A stretch of DNA of 64,000 bases from Ophiosphaerella korrae (taxonomy: Eukaryota; Ascomycota; Dothideomycetes; Pleosporales; Phaeosphaeriaceae). Made by a program: the position numbers and the translations under genes. This document shows, piece by piece, positions 12,311 to 26,110 of the stretch. The stretch covers positions 116,853-180,852 of the forward strand of contig JALNQF010000082.1 in the NCBI GenBank assembly GCA_028456385.1. Reading direction: 5' to 3'. Each line of letters begins with the position of its first letter. Position 1 is the first letter of the stretch. Below the pieces are notes generated by a model. That model was not told where the DNA came from, searched no databases, and saw only the letters and a program-made list of their open reading frames with translations.

Positions 12311-14452
12311 TTATGACCAAACGTCTTCCTGATATTGGTTTGATGCTCTCATAGCTTTCACAATCTCCTCGCCCTTTGTCTCTGATACGTTCCTATATTT
12401 GGAGATAATCTTGCCGAGTAGAGTATTGACCTCACGAGCCATATATGCGGCGTCACCGCATACATAGAAGTAAGCCTTTTGCTCAAGAAGCCTGTTGACT
12501 TCTTCGCCATGTTCCTCGATCTTGTGTTGCACATATACCTTCTTTGGGCCATCCCTTGAAAAGGCAGTATGCATCTCAAAATTGTCCCCGAGGGCTTCTT
12601 TGTATTGCTACAGCTTTATTAGTCATAGTCCGGCTGGGCACCATTGATGGTGACTTACCTTCCATTCGTCCGCATACATGAAGTCCTCGGATTGTTTTCT
12701 GCAGCCGAAAAAGAGGATAGTTTTCCCAACGTTCTGGCCTGCCTTTGCCTGCGCCGCACGCTCCTGTACAAAGCCACGGAAAGGCGCAACGCCAGTACCT
12801 GGACCAACCATGACAATAGGTTTCGATGGATCCGAAGGAAGTTTGAAGTTTGAATGTCGCACGTGAACGGGAACATGAATACCATCATATTTGTTGCGCG
12901 GCCCTGTAATGGCATAGTTAAGACCATGGGGGTCGGGGTTAGGATCACCGTGTTGTTTCTGCTTCAGTGCTAAGAGGTAATTTGTGGTGACGCCTTTGAG
13001 GACATGTGGCGCCCCAGGTTTTTCCAGTGATTCTACAACAGCGGTAATAGATATTTTGGTCTTTTGAACGAACGAAGAAGATGAAATGGAGTAATAGCGG
13101 GGCTGAATCTTAAGAAGTCCTTCAAAAAAGAACGAAAAAGGAACCTTAGACCAGATTTGGCCTTTGCCTGATATTTCGAGGAGCTGGGCGAGATTAAGAT
13201 TGCGGTCGGTTACCTGTTCTCGGAAATAGTCTTTGTCACTACCAAGCTTGATCATCTCGGTCTTGATTTCTTCAGTGGGGGCGAACTGGGCAATGGTAGA
13301 GACCAATTGACGGGAAACAGCGGCACCAATCTCGACATGATATCTAACAGCAGCGTCATACGTGGTCGGTGATGGGAAGGGAACTTTGGCGGTGGGATCA
13401 AGGCCTTTGACAGTAATGACAGTATGACGCTTATCTTCTTTGCCGAGAATCTTGAAGAAGCGGTCGACCTCCTTACCAGCGTTGTTAGGCCAGATAGCGA
13501 TGTGGTCACCAGTGGTGTACGACAAGTTGGTGCCGGACACATCTATCTCCATATGAAGGCAATTTCTTTCTGCGGTAGTGAATAACTCATACGACTCAAC
13601 GACTGGCGCAATATAAGGGTTATTGGCGTTGAAGGGTCCCTTCTGGTTGCCCTCAAGGTGATTCTTGTTGGGCTCGCCGAGGTACACTGTGTTATCTTCC
13701 GGGTCAAGCTCTGGCTTCTCAGTGATCTCGAAGACTGGCTCATATACGGCTTCGCGCTCCTCCAAGCCCATTTTCTCTGACACAGCTGCCCACATGGGCT
13801 CTTTCCAGGCTAAGAAATCTTCTTCCATGGTACCAGCACCATCGTCTCCCTCGCCAGCGGCACCCAGGCGGGTCGCACCGAGCTTGGTCAAGTACTTGTC
13901 CACGTTGCGAACCATGGAGTTGTAGTGCTCATAGGTATTGTTGCCGAGGCCAAAGGCGACGTAGTTGAGTTTTTCGAGCGGCTTGTCATCAAGGCCGCCG
14001 CCACCGCTGAAGCTGATGTCATCGGAGCCGATGAACTCGTAGAACTCGACGGCGTTGTCAGTGGGCTCACCCTCGCCGTAGGTAGCGAGGACGAAGATGG
14101 CGAGCTTATCCTCGGGGAAGGAGTCAAGATTCTCAAACTCGTACTCCTCCAAATCGGCTACCATGGTCTTAAGGCCGAAGCGAGAGTGGCCCTCCTTGGA
14201 CAGGCGCGAGGCATAGTCCTCGGCGGTGCCTGTCTGACTGCCGTAGAAGACGACACAGTTTTTGTCCGTCTCTTCCATTTTCTCGATTATGTTTCGCGAC
14301 TTGCCCGCCTTGGCTGCGCCATTGCCGTTGGCTAGTGAATTGCCGTAGGGGTCTCCATAGACAGCCCAATAGGTGCCCTTGGTGAAGTAGGCAACGGTGC
14401 CGACTAGGAGTGCAGCGAGCACTATGATATCCAACGTGTCAAGCTGGGCCAT
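12311..14452 (-). CDS. cprA: NADPH-cytochrome P450 reductase
   Basis: Membrane diflavin enzyme of the ER that passes electrons from NADPH through FAD and FMN to P450s, including sterol-synthesis P450s. Two exons, 14452-12659 and 12607-12311, with a 51-nt phase-0 intron, give 696 residues, the usual fungal length. A single N-terminal membrane anchor lies at about residues 8-24. FMN-binding motifs are GSQTGTAED (71-79), ATYGEGEPTDNA (123-134) and FGLGNNTYEHYN (167-178). FAD motifs are RYYSISSS (452-459) and GVTTNYL (487-493). NADPH motifs are GPGTGVAPFRGF (550-561), FGCRKQSED (from 582) and YVCGDA (from 646). The penultimate Trp (695) is the residue that stacks on the flavin ring in this family. 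Nothing is missing. The symbol follows Aspergillus usage. Confidence 0.97.
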
Positions 14453-15807
14453 GTTGAGGACAGCAGAATGAGAAAAGGGTCAGCAGCAAGGGAGGAGGGG
14501 TCTCGCAGGCAGTCTGAACACGACGGTTGGCCAGCACCAAAAGAGAGCAAGCGAGGGGGGGTATTTATTATTTGAGTGCGATGTGGAGGGTCGGTGGGTG
14601 GAGGATCGGCTGGGTTAGGTCAGCGGTGGGAAGTGGTGCGCCTCCTGGATCGTGCTGAGCTGGGCTTATCGCCCGAGGCAAGGCTGCGCGATTAGCTTGA
14701 GGGCGGCGGCAGAGGCCAGGCAAATGACGCGGCAGGTTAGTTGCTGGTGTGGCAGGTGCAGAATGATTGTGCTTGCTGGATGTCGCTAATCAGCAACCTG
14801 CAGAGGCAGTCTTCGTCGTCCGAAGCCGAAGCCGGCTGCGACGTGGCCACAAAAGTCTTTGCCGTCACCTTCCACCAAGAGGCTAGGATGACCAGTGCCA
14901 GGATGCCTGGCGGCTGTCGTCTTTTGACCGCCCGTCGGCGCTCGGAGGTGCTTCGGGGTCGGAACGCGCCAGTTCCGCTTTGCAGAGTCCTTTCCGCACG
15001 CCAGCGAGGGGTCCACACGCTGGCCCAAGAGGCAGAAGGCACGTGAGAAGGCTACGGGAGCTGGATAGCTGGGTAGCCGAATAGGTGTTGATGATTGTGG
15101 GAGAGACGAGAGAGAGGAGCGAGGAAAACAAAGAAGATTAGCGTCTTCTCTCTGACGGCCAGGTCGTGCGAGCCATGCACCATATATGTATCACCAATAC
15201 CCCCAATACCACCGATATTCTCGGCACCGTCAGCCCATGTTGTCCGCCTTACTAGGCAGGTACCTACTGTCCTGTGCTTGCCCAGGTAGCATCTAAGTAC
15301 CTATGTATTTATCGTGCACAGTAAGTCCTGCAGCTGGCTGGACCCTGACATGTCTTATATGACGTTTGCTCTGTCATGTCGTTAGCTGGAGGTTGCTACG
15401 TGACAGGCACCTCCACAGCACCTATGCTAGATGATGGCAGCCGTGAGCAGACAACCATTTTGGTAGCTGCGTCTACCGTGTAATCATCCATCCATGATCC
15501 ATCTACCACTAGGCACCACGTGTGTCTGGGAATAATCTCCGTCCAGTCGCATCTGATCTCCAGCTGCCGCACGCCCAATGAAGATCTAAAAGTTGATCAA
15601 GCACCCAATCCAGACTAGCGCCCTATCGCATCCAGGAACAAGGCAGGGGTCCTGGGTTTCCATCTTCATCCATCAATCATGGCACCCATCGGCGACAGCG
15701 CCAAACATCACTCTCTCCTCGCCACGCCGTCAACTTTGTGAACCACTCCGCCCCCTCCGCCGTCGTCTCTGCCAGCCTCAGACGATGCCCCGTTCGAGGT
15801 TGGAGGC
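14453..15807. promoter_or_regulatory. Divergent promoter region of the reductase and morphogenesis genes
   Basis: This 1.35-kb gap lies between two genes transcribed away from each other and should hold both promoters and leaders. Open frames here are shadows with no family similarity. A short cluster of AGGTA/TACCT-like words lies around 15250-15305. No TATA box or operator is assigned. Confidence 0.5.
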
Positions 15808-18800
15808 ATGTGTAAGTCGACCCTCTCATTTTGCTTGCCGCCTATGTCGTCAAACCCCCCACGGACGCTACCGTGAAACACACCTCACCGCAGCCATGGG
15901 CGACGGCGTGCGAATCAGATACGCACAACCACCACTGACGTGTCGTGTCGTGCCTGACTTTATTCCAACCTCCGCCCTCTCTTTTTTCTGCTCCTGGTCG
16001 TCCTTTTTTCTTTCGCGCTGACCCCTGTTGTGGCTGCTGCAGCTGCTCCCTTCCCGCTTCTGCAAGCTCGACAAGCTGCTGCCGCTGGGACTGTGTCGCA
16101 CCATATAGAGAATAACCCCTCGCCCTCGGCCTCCCGCGAACCCAGCCAGACTCGCGGCCGCGCCCTCACAGCCTCTTCACACACTCGATCCCCTCGCTCA
16201 CAGACGCCTGCTTTGGTCGTAACTAGCAATAACCCTAGCCCGGACCGCACCCCGGGCACTTTGGAGCGTAAGCCGTCAGGCTCCTATGCCCACAACCGTA
16301 ATACGTCGATAGTGCATGGCATTCAACACTCAAGGAACACCAGCTTTGTCAACTCGCCCGCCACCAGTCCACTGAGCCCCCAGGCCATCGCTGCAGTTGG
16401 GGCGGCGCTCGATGGAGCTGCAATGTCGCAAGAGTCAATAGCGGAGGCCTTTGTGGTGAATGACACCCACTCTACATTAGTAGCTAGCGACGGCTCTGTG
16501 CCCCAGCGCAAGCCTGAGCGTGCTCCCAGTGGCAGATCATCACGCAAAGGACACAATCACCATCGTTCGCAGTCACGGCACCACCAGCATGCGCACGAAA
16601 TCAAGACGGTCGGTGAATATGCGCTACACCACCTTTTCAACTCCTTCATCGGCCAAGCCGAACAGAAGATCAACCAATGTATGACGGAGAGGGGCCAGCC
16701 TGAGGCAAGAGTCGAGTTTGTCTGTGGCCCTGCGGTAGACCCAAACTTCGATCAGCTCATTGCAGCCCTCGGGCATATCGCACGCCCTAAGCCCAAGCCG
16801 CTTATTGATTCCATTATGCTGTGGCGCAAGGCTAAAAGTGAGGAGGCTTCCAAGCAGCGCACCCAGCTACTCCATGTGAGCACCACCACCATTTGCGCTG
16901 TTCTGTTTACTGACGATGCCAGGCTCGACAAGCTGTCTCTTTGCCGCAGACTGGGCTGCCACGTCGGAATACTGAGCCTCTCCACCATGCTGACCATCAA
17001 CCTACCCCATCTATCTCTGGCCCCGACCATCTCCTTACCCTACAACAAACCGTAACCCAGGCAGAACAACGCTCCACAGTCTCCACATATATTTTATGCC
17101 GTGTCCTCATCGAAATAATATCTCAGACTGATCTTCACAATCTTACATTCGATATGGCCGACCGTTTGCTTGGGTTGTTTTATGGACAGCTCAGCACGCT
17201 CGACCCTGATTTGGTAGAAATATCGCCTCTCAATTTTGCTAACTGGACTGTCTACAGCCACCTCCTAGGTGTGTTGAGTGGTCTCATCCCCGATGATGTT
17301 CAGGAAAAATTCATCACCGATTTGAAGACTGTTGACAGTCAGTTGTCTGTGAAAGGCCAGTCCAACCGGGATGCTGAGGCCAGAGGAGCTTTACTTATAC
17401 GTGCATTACGAAATGTGAAGATCAAAACTTATCCCGAAGATGCGTGGGATCGCTCTTGCGAATTTATGTTCTGCTTGGCAAAATTGTATACTAACGCTCA
17501 CGGCCAACCAATCAAGTACGCCTATTGCCAAGTGTTACGAGAGTTGCTCCTCCGAGTAGCCTCAAAAGCTACCACTGAGATAAATAGCCCAAAATGGAAG
17601 GCTGTGATTGATATGATGAAACAGAGAACATCCATTTTGCTAGGCAAACCAAAACACTGGGCAGAGGCATTTCCCCTCATGGTGGCACTGTTGTCCGTAT
17701 CGCCAACAGACTCCTTCTTATCACAGTGGCTAGCCCTTGTGCTAGCTACGCAACCGAAGCTCAAAGAGCGTGTCACCAGGGCCATTGCGCTTCGCGGCAT
17801 TTGTCGGCTTGTGTGGACCTACTTGTATCGCAAAGGAACCGAGCCACCAAATATTGCTATTAGGAGATTGGAAGAGATCACCCGAATGATATTCCAACCT
17901 GGCAGGAGGTCGTACCTCTCCACTGAACCTGCCATCGCAGAACCGCTAATCCAGCTCACGCGGATGATTGGCTTCAAGTATCAAGACCTGTGTTTCAAAA
18001 CGATCATTTTTCCTTTGCTTAACTCTGAAATGTTCACATCCAACCGAGAACTCCGTGTTGAGAATCTAGAGCCAGATCGGGTGGTTATTGGTATTCGCTC
18101 ATTTCTTGCCATCATGGCAGATCTGGAAAATGCCGATCAGCCACCTTTTCCTATCTCGTTTGATTTTGGTCCAAACTCGGTCTCCTCTGAGGACCCATCT
18201 CTCTCTTTGAGTCCACAACCTTTACAACAGCTCTCCCTAAAATCGACTCTCAAGGAGGAGCGGTTGTCACGGCCTGTCAATTTCAACGGCTTTGCCGAAG
18301 TAGCAAAAGATTATTACGTCCGTTTCTGCAAGATATTAGGAGAGATCACAATCATCTGTGATAATGCATTTGGTGGACAAGCCGTACTCGACGAAAAGTT
18401 CTCGTTGCAGACTCCAAAAACACCAATGTCAGAAGCTTTCAGTTTCGGTCGCCGCGAGGATCACCAAGCGCAAATTGATCCCCGGCAAGGTTTCTATGAT
18501 TTGCTACATGTCGCTGTGCAAGCTCTTCCCCGTTGTCTATCGCCACACATTCCTTTCAACTCGCTTGTCAACCTACTCTGTACTGGGACCGCCCATGTGC
18601 AAGGGAACATTGCTGCATCGTCAGCTCAATCTCTAAAGTCTATTGCACGACAGTCGCATGCACAACAAGTCACAATTGGATTTGCACGTTTTATTTTCAA
18701 CTTTGATGATCGGTACGCCACAATGTCTGACGGAGGCATGTTGGGTGCCGGTCACATTGAGAGCACGTTGAGGTTGTATGTGGAGTTGCTCCAGATCTGG

Positions 18801-21800
18801 ATTGAAGAGATTAAGCAGAAAACACGAAAAGCGGCTCTGGATACTCCAGATGATGGCTCTGGGAACCGAGCTGTTCTACTTGATTTGTCCTCTGTTTGGG
18901 CTCACGTCGATGAAGTCGAGTCACATGGTCTTTTCTTCTTATGCTCACCATCACGTCGTGTGCGGTCATACGCAGTTACCGTGCTCCGTCTAATCACTGA
19001 ATTTGATACTGCTCTTGGCGGGTCAAATACTCGGGTTATTCGTGTTATGGAGGGCAGTCCCCAGAGGGTAATGGATATCAGCGACGAGAAGTTATCACTA
19101 GCTGAACGCAGCCGACTTCAGCGTGGCATGCGCAAGAGTAATGTACAGAGTACATTAGTCGAGCTTTGCAGCAGCGACGTTCCCTATGATTCAACACTCT
19201 GGTTCAAGATCTTTCCCAACCTAGTTCGTATTAGCTTTGAGGTATGCCCGTTTGCCGTCACGCTTACCAGGGACATCGTTTGCGCTAGGCTCTCACAGAT
19301 GCATCGAACCCTGCTGTTGCTTGCCGATGGACACCGTACGACGCCGTATTCACCATTCGAAGTTGGTGCCGGGAAGATAAGTGGTCGTCTGGCTTCCACT
19401 TCACCAGAAGTTGTTGTTGAGCAGTGGAAATTGTATCTCATTTTTGCTTTCACGACATTGACAAACCTCGGCCAGAGCGCATTGACACCTGCGCAAAGTC
19501 AGGTAGCCCATTCTAGAAAAAGTTCAAAATCGTCACAAAAGAGTGCAAGCAAATTATACACAGCGACAGAACTGTTCTCAAAAGTTCTTCCGTTCCTATC
19601 CGCGGATAATGGGGCTATAAGGGACGCTGCTGTTGTTGGTCTTGGTTCAGTCAATCGCAACCTATACCGCACATTACTAGAGACACTTCAAAGTCATGTC
19701 ACTGCATGTGCTGAAGAGGCCAAATCGCGTTTAGCCACACATAACCGAACACTCAGTAGCCCACGTCGAAACGATCGCACCGACCATCTTCGCACCGAAA
19801 TCACTCATGTTTACAAGTTGACATCTCAATTTCTCAAGGTTCCAGAGGCGTCATGCGATGAATGGATCTTGAACAATCTGATGAATTACACGAAAGACCT
19901 TCGGATATTCCTCAGTGATACTGAAATTCAGAATGATGGTCATTTTCTAAAACTCCGCACACATTACTGTGGCTTGGTCGAAGTTTTCTTCGAGGGCATC
20001 AACAAGACAAGTGATCCCCTTCAATGGATGCCATTTCAGGCACGAAAGGCTGCATTTACTTTAATGGAGGAATGGTGTGGATACGCTGCTAACCAAGCCC
20101 AAATTCGGCAACGCGAGGAACACATGCGGCGGTCTCTCTTAGACCGTGAGATGGACATGGGTCATAAGAACCAGGCTAGTGCTGCTCTTGAAATCGAGAA
20201 ACGAGACCTCCGAACCGCAGCTCTAGGCGCTATGGCCGCTTTATGTGCTGGGCCCGTCAGTATTACGACTGATAGTAAAGTTCTACTTCAATTCGATGTG
20301 CGCCGGATGTTGTCGTGGATCGATAGCATATTTGAGACGCCCAGTGATCGAACACATGCAATCGGGCGAAGGGCGCTAACTAATCTTCTCATACACAACC
20401 GAGAGCAACCCTACCTGTTGGACCGAGCGATTGAGATGTGCTACTTGTCAAAGTCAGCAAAAGCTCTAGAAAGTTACTTTGAAGTGGTTACGCAGGTCCT
20501 CACGCACCGCGAAGACTACACTTTACCATTCTGGAAAGTCCTCAGCGCTGGGCTTTATACTCTCGGACACGAACACGGCGGAATACGAATGAAATCGGCT
20601 CGACTGTTAAGAACGCTTGAAGCTCGAGAATACAAAAACTCAAAGTTACAAGATCTTGACATTAGCATTTCAGATAAAACCATCGCAGTTTACAAGCTCG
20701 CCCAATTTGAATCGTCTCGTAGGCTTGCCAAACAGCACTCAGAGCTGGCTTTTTTGGTTTTTTCCCAATTCTCATACTATTTCAAAGATTTACAGCCCGA
20801 TCATCAACGCAATATGGTAGCCGCTATGTTGCCATGGGTCCAAACCGTAGAACTCCAAGTCAATCCTGATGGGGGGCCTACCGCAAATTCATATATGCTT
20901 CTAGTCAATATGTTTGAAATTACCGTCCGCTGCGGTACTGCTTTGCACAACGAAATACAAGCACTGTGGCAAGCCTTGGCAACTGGACCTTATGGAGGCA
21001 ACGTGCAACTAATCTTGAATTTCATCATTAACTTATGTTTGGACAAGCGAGAGCAAAACTATGTCGATTTCTCAAAACAAATCGTGGTTCATTTATCAAG
21101 CACACCGGCGGGGTTGAAAGTGGTAGAATTTCTACTGTTGCAAATTAACCCCAGATCAATGGTTAGCGAGAAGCGCGATCCAGCAGCGCCTCCCTCGGAC
21201 GCTGCCAACCTCCCTTACCTAGCGGATTTAAGTGCCTTGCTACCTAGCAGCAATAAGCAGGTAGGCAACATACCAAAACAATATCGTTTAGAGCTAACAT
21301 TAGTCAGTCCGGTTTTGCACTGGGTCAAGTTTGTTTGATCCTGCTTGTAGATCTTATGGTGTCTCCAGTGCAAGTTGCTCATGAGCACATACCACTCTTG
21401 TTGCAAGTGATTCTAGTTCTTTGGGATCACTACACTCCCGTGGTTCAGGACCAAGCACGAGAAATGCTCGTGCATCTCATTCACGAATTGGTCATCTCTA
21501 AAATCGATGATGACACTGTAGGGGTGGATAAGAGATCGATTGAGGATTTTGTTGACGGCGTTCGACAACACGATGTGAGGGTAGTCTGGAACTACGATGA
21601 TAAGAACGACAAAGACGCAGAAGACTCTAGCGCAAAGGTTCCAGAAGCAATGGTATACGTTGCGGCAGAAGTTTTGAAATTCTTCTCTCTTGCATATCCC
21701 GGCCTTAGAGAAGCGTGGGGGCGAGTGGCATTGCATTGGGCGACATCATGTCCTGTGCGGCACCTCGCATGCCGCTCCTTTCAGCTTTTCAGATGCATTT

Positions 21801-23770
21801 TAAGCTCGCTGGATCAACACATGCTCTCTGACATGCTCGCACGGCTCTCGAACACGATTTCAGACGACGAGAGTGATATACAGACTTTCTCCATGGAGAT
21901 ACTCACCACCTTGCGAGCTATCATCGAAGCACTGGCACCAGAGGATCTCATCCAATACCCCCAACTTTTTTGGGCCACATGCGCGTGCTTGAACACGATA
22001 CATGAGGGAGAATTCATGGAGAGCCTACTTATGTTGGATAAATTTCTCGACAAACTTGATCTAGGCGACTCAATCGTACTGGAGATACTTGATAGCAGCC
22101 GCCCAGAGAGGTGGGAAGGCAAGTTTGAAGGTCTTACCCAACTTCTTTATAAGGGCATTCGATCAAGTGTATGCCTTGATCGATCATTACGACTGCTCGA
22201 AAGACTAGTCATGCTACCCTCTAGCCGCATCGTGGGCGATGAAAGTCGACTCGTGTATGTCATCCTAGCCAACCTCCCAAGATTTTTGCGATCATTTGAA
22301 TCAACAACCAAAGATCCAAGTGTAAGAATGACAGCCGATGTTCTTGCTCGAGTAGCTGACGAGCAACACCAATGCTCAGCGCTTTCAGACGCTCTCAAAG
22401 CGTATGCATTGAAAAGATATCGCGTAAACAAAGATTTTGTTGCACAAATACTTTCAGCTATTCGGACCACGTTTTTTCCTAACCTTGAGTTTGGCAGTTT
22501 AGTTTTTCTCTTGAGTTTGTTGACTAACAAAACCGATTGGATGAAAACTAATACCATGGAGGTACTGTGCATTCTCCTCCCCGAGATTGATACACGGAAG
22601 CCTGAAATTGTGTCCAAGGGCCCTGACCTCATGTCGCCACTTTTACGATTGTTGCAAAGCGAGTTTTGTCCCCAGGCTTTGAGAGTGCTTGACTTTGTTC
22701 TCAATATCAATATGACTAGCGTACCGACGCCATATGAGAAGCAGCAGATGCGTATGAGCATGGCTGGGTCGCACTCGACTCGGGGATACAAGAAGCAATT
22801 CGAAAAAACTCAGTCGCTTTATGGCATTCCAGAGGACAGCGGGTGGTCAATTCCAATGCCTGCGCACCATTCGCATCTAACACGTGCGAACGTTCATGCT
22901 GTCTTCTACACTTGTGGAAATTTCGAAGACGGTGACGCACCAGACACAGCAACACCAAAGATCGAATTTCGACAAGAAGAGTTCCCGTTCAGTCCTTTGT
23001 CAGACTATCGAACAGCAACCATGACCTCAGAAGACACCCGCGGTGATAGTCATATTGGAGAGCTTGTCATGAAGCTTGACAGCCTAGATGATTTCTTCGA
23101 AGACGACGATGATGCCGAAACCCTCACTGATCTACCGAGCTTCTCCACTAGCTCTCGTTACACAAATGGTCCTTATTCTCATGACATGCGCGAAAATCTT
23201 TATGATCAGCAAACGGCACCAATCCTCCACAAATCACTCACACGAAATGCCAGTGTAACATCCTTCCAGTCTGGATTCACATCGGACGCTAAGCTTTCAC
23301 CAGCGAGAGACCTTGGCGTGATGACACCTGGTGCATTCAGTACGTTCGCCTCTTCCAGTACCAATCTCGCATCCATGAACAATATACCTTCAAGGCCCGG
23401 TTTGCATGCCCGGTCTGTGACCTCCCCATCGGCACCGAACCAACCCCAGCGTATCTCACCCGCTCTTTCGTCGACCACGCTTGATGAACATGGCGAACCA
23501 TTCTCAGATGATGAGTATGCTTCTGGTCGCACTGGTAGCACAAGCGCCGACAAGGGTAACTTCAGTCTTGAAAACGTAGTGAAACCACTTGCCCAGGATA
23601 CGCGGAACAGGATACGGAATGGTATGCGAAGGCTCACTGGTGGTGGCGGTGATGCCAGGGAAGGAGTAAAGACGCGCGAGGCTATTAAACAAGCACTTCA
23701 AAAAAGCCCGCAAGTACCAAAGGTACCCGATATCTACCTTCAAGCCAATCCCAAGAGTGCGGATCTGTAA
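15808..23770 (+). CDS. Cell morphogenesis protein, Furry/Mor2/PAG1/Tao3 family
   Basis: Huge scaffold protein of the RAM/NDR-kinase (Orb6/Cbk1) pathway that controls polarised growth. Four exons: 15808-15811, 16043-16875, 16923-21260 and 21308-23770. Introns are 231, 47 and 47 nt, and the product is 2545 residues. The N-terminal 190 residues are Ser/Pro/His-rich and disordered. Next comes the conserved N domain (KTVGEYALHHLFNSFI and on), then long HEAT/armadillo-like helices, and the C domain (LGQVCLILLVDLMVSPVQV onward). The Ser/Thr-rich tail carries many acidic patches. The third join is firm: reading straight on hits a stop, while splicing at AAGCAG/TCCGGT restores the family sequence. The first exon is less sure. 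No ATG is in frame with 16043, and joining ATG-T at 15808 to the CAG acceptor at 16042 gives a start MSAPFPLLQ. Gene identity is strong; the N-terminus is tentative. Confidence 0.93.
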
Positions 23771-26110
23771 GATTCCCCATTAATACGCTACTTGTAATCA
23801 TCTTGACGAATGTAAGTAATGTTTGATATTCTGCTGAAAAAGCTGGAAACTTCCAGAGAAAGGACGATGTTGCTATATTCTGGTGTTTACTATGAAGGAG
23901 GCCATTTACACAATGTGTATATATAGTTAGCTTAGATAACGTGCCTTTTCCAGCTAGATACCAATTGTTTAATGAGAATGAGAGTGGTTTTCAACAGTCG
24001 ACTCCGTCACACAATACTGGACGTGTTTGATGCCGTGCCCAGCTTTGCCCCTATACTGCTTCTCCTTCGTTGCTCGTTGGCTGCACCCTGCAGTAGTCCC
24101 TAGGCTAGCCTCTAGCCCAAATTCGAACCCCTAGTCACCCTCCTCACAAGGTATCTATGCGTCTAATGTGAGCCAATGTTTAGATTTCGCATCGCAAAAT
24201 GCCTTTTGAACTTTCTCCTATTGGGGCTGATAAAGGCCCCATGAATTGACTGTTTTGGTGCATGAGTTGCAACTCAGGGTAGAGCCAGGCTGAGAGACTC
24301 AACATGCAGCGAGGAAGGTGATTAATAGGTTTGCCATCCCAGAGGTATTTCTATCACTACTTCAAACAAAACAGTAGTAATATAGTCTTTATTCTAGAAA
24401 TAAACTAAATATAGAGGTTGTTGGAAAGCATGACATCGTTACCAACGAAGTGGTGTAGGTATTATATAATCGTACATCAATATATGATGTGGTGACATGT
24501 GTATTGGAGATGTGGGAGCGGTTAACAACAAATTACAAGCTGCCAGTGCATGAAGCAAACATATGACAATGTAAGGAGTAGAGGTGGCGTCTGTGGTGAG
24601 AGCTTTAGTGAAGGTGAATATGCACTAGGACGGGTGTTTCATGATCACAATCAGGATAAGGCATTTTTTAATGAAGTGAACCATGTCTATTCCTTCCCAA
24701 GGATCCCGATAAAGTTGTTGCATTTCTGGTTTATGACGAAAGAATGGCATTTGCATCGTGATTGCTTTCCCTGCCCTGCTGGGCCAAACCGCTGGAATAT
24801 GTTTAGTGGCCACCATACAACACGCACTCGTTTAAATATATAGATACTCGTGGAAACAACTCTGTGAACGAAATCTTAAAATATATGGTTGAAAAGTTTT
24901 ATACCATTATTTCTCTACCCTGCTGTGCACGAACAACGAAATGATGTCTTGATACAGGCACCAGTCGACAACTATCCTTACCTCACTAGCCTTCAGTTCA
25001 TAGTCCATGATTTCCGGAACTGAGATCAGGTTGAGCTACACTGAGGAAGCGGATCGTGTGAGGTATGTAAAGTACCGGCAGCAGAAACTCAAACTTGAAC
25101 GCGGTTAAGCAACTTTGATAGTGATGTAGGCTTGAGGAGTGATTCCCTAAATTCAACCTAGTCTGGCTGTCATGCGACTGTAGAATAATAGACAAGAAAG
25201 GATTTCAGGAACGCGAAAAGACTTTATTGAAGCCATCGCGGCGCCTAGTGCATCAGCACCACCGAAAATCATCGATTGGTAGTCAGCCAGGCGCCTGCTT
25301 GAAATAGATCCTCCCTCACGTGGTAATGCACCCGTCAACTCTGTTGTTGAACACATGCGCACGTCAAATTTATCTGCTGTACCCCAAATTTGCCACGGCC
25401 TAGCTGATACAGTTCCAAAATAATCACTACAAACCAAATCACGTTTGGAATTTGGCCTCAGAGAGTGAAGCGAGACCATTTTTCATGTGCTCTGAGCGGA
25501 ACAAAAGACCAGGTTGAAATTCCGTAGAATCATAAATGAGAGACTTCACTTTTGCCAAAATTTACGGGGGGCTGGACTTTCATACTCACGGTGAAGACTA
25601 AACCACTTTTGAGGCTGGGTTTGGTGTTTACGTTGCCGCTCGATACCTACGCTTGAGATACCATGTCTTACACGCAACGGATATGGGGAGGAAATATTTC
25701 TCATAGCATCGATTTTGATAGTGTTTTCGTACATCATACAGACGAGGTAAGACCTCCCAGGATAGAGAAGCTGACAATACAAAAGAGCGATAAAAAGTAT
25801 GGGGCGATGACCAGCTTTTGAGAGAGTATTTATGTGTATACCACATCGAGATAACGAGAAGAGCGAGGTGAATAGGGCGACAAGGGAAAAGTAAATATGG
25901 CTTTCAATACATAGGATCAATGGTGCGCCTAGGTGTACCAGAGAGGTGAGGTGACATGTGGTCTATGCCGACCTTTCCTCATTAGTTCTGGCACATCGGA
26001 CCCCTGTCATAAATTTCAAGATTGGCGCAACTTTTCAAGCTTGGCAGCACCTAACAACTGTTAACCCGAACCATCATCCACCTATCGTACCGGAAATCTA
26101 GAAATGAACA
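23771..26110. other. Intergenic, no supported gene
   Basis: 2.3 kb between two plus-strand genes. The left end is the 3' flank of the morphogenesis gene and the right end the URB1 promoter. Bases 24360-24560 are somewhat AT-rich. Small open frames (24550-24843 plus; 24998-25920 minus) overlap and match nothing known to me. I see no RNA gene. Confidence 0.6.

Noticed and set aside
16030..16042. GTG at 16030 as start of the PAG1-like protein
   Set aside because: Fungal nuclear genes rarely start at GTG, and a splice acceptor lies at 16041-16042.
21215..23743. Minus-strand open frames opposite the PAG1-like gene, up to 214 codons
   Set aside because: Antisense shadows of a conserved coding exon.
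24090..24150. Second tRNA-like word, ATTCGAACCCC
   Set aside because: No cloverleaf can be built; single B-box-like word only.
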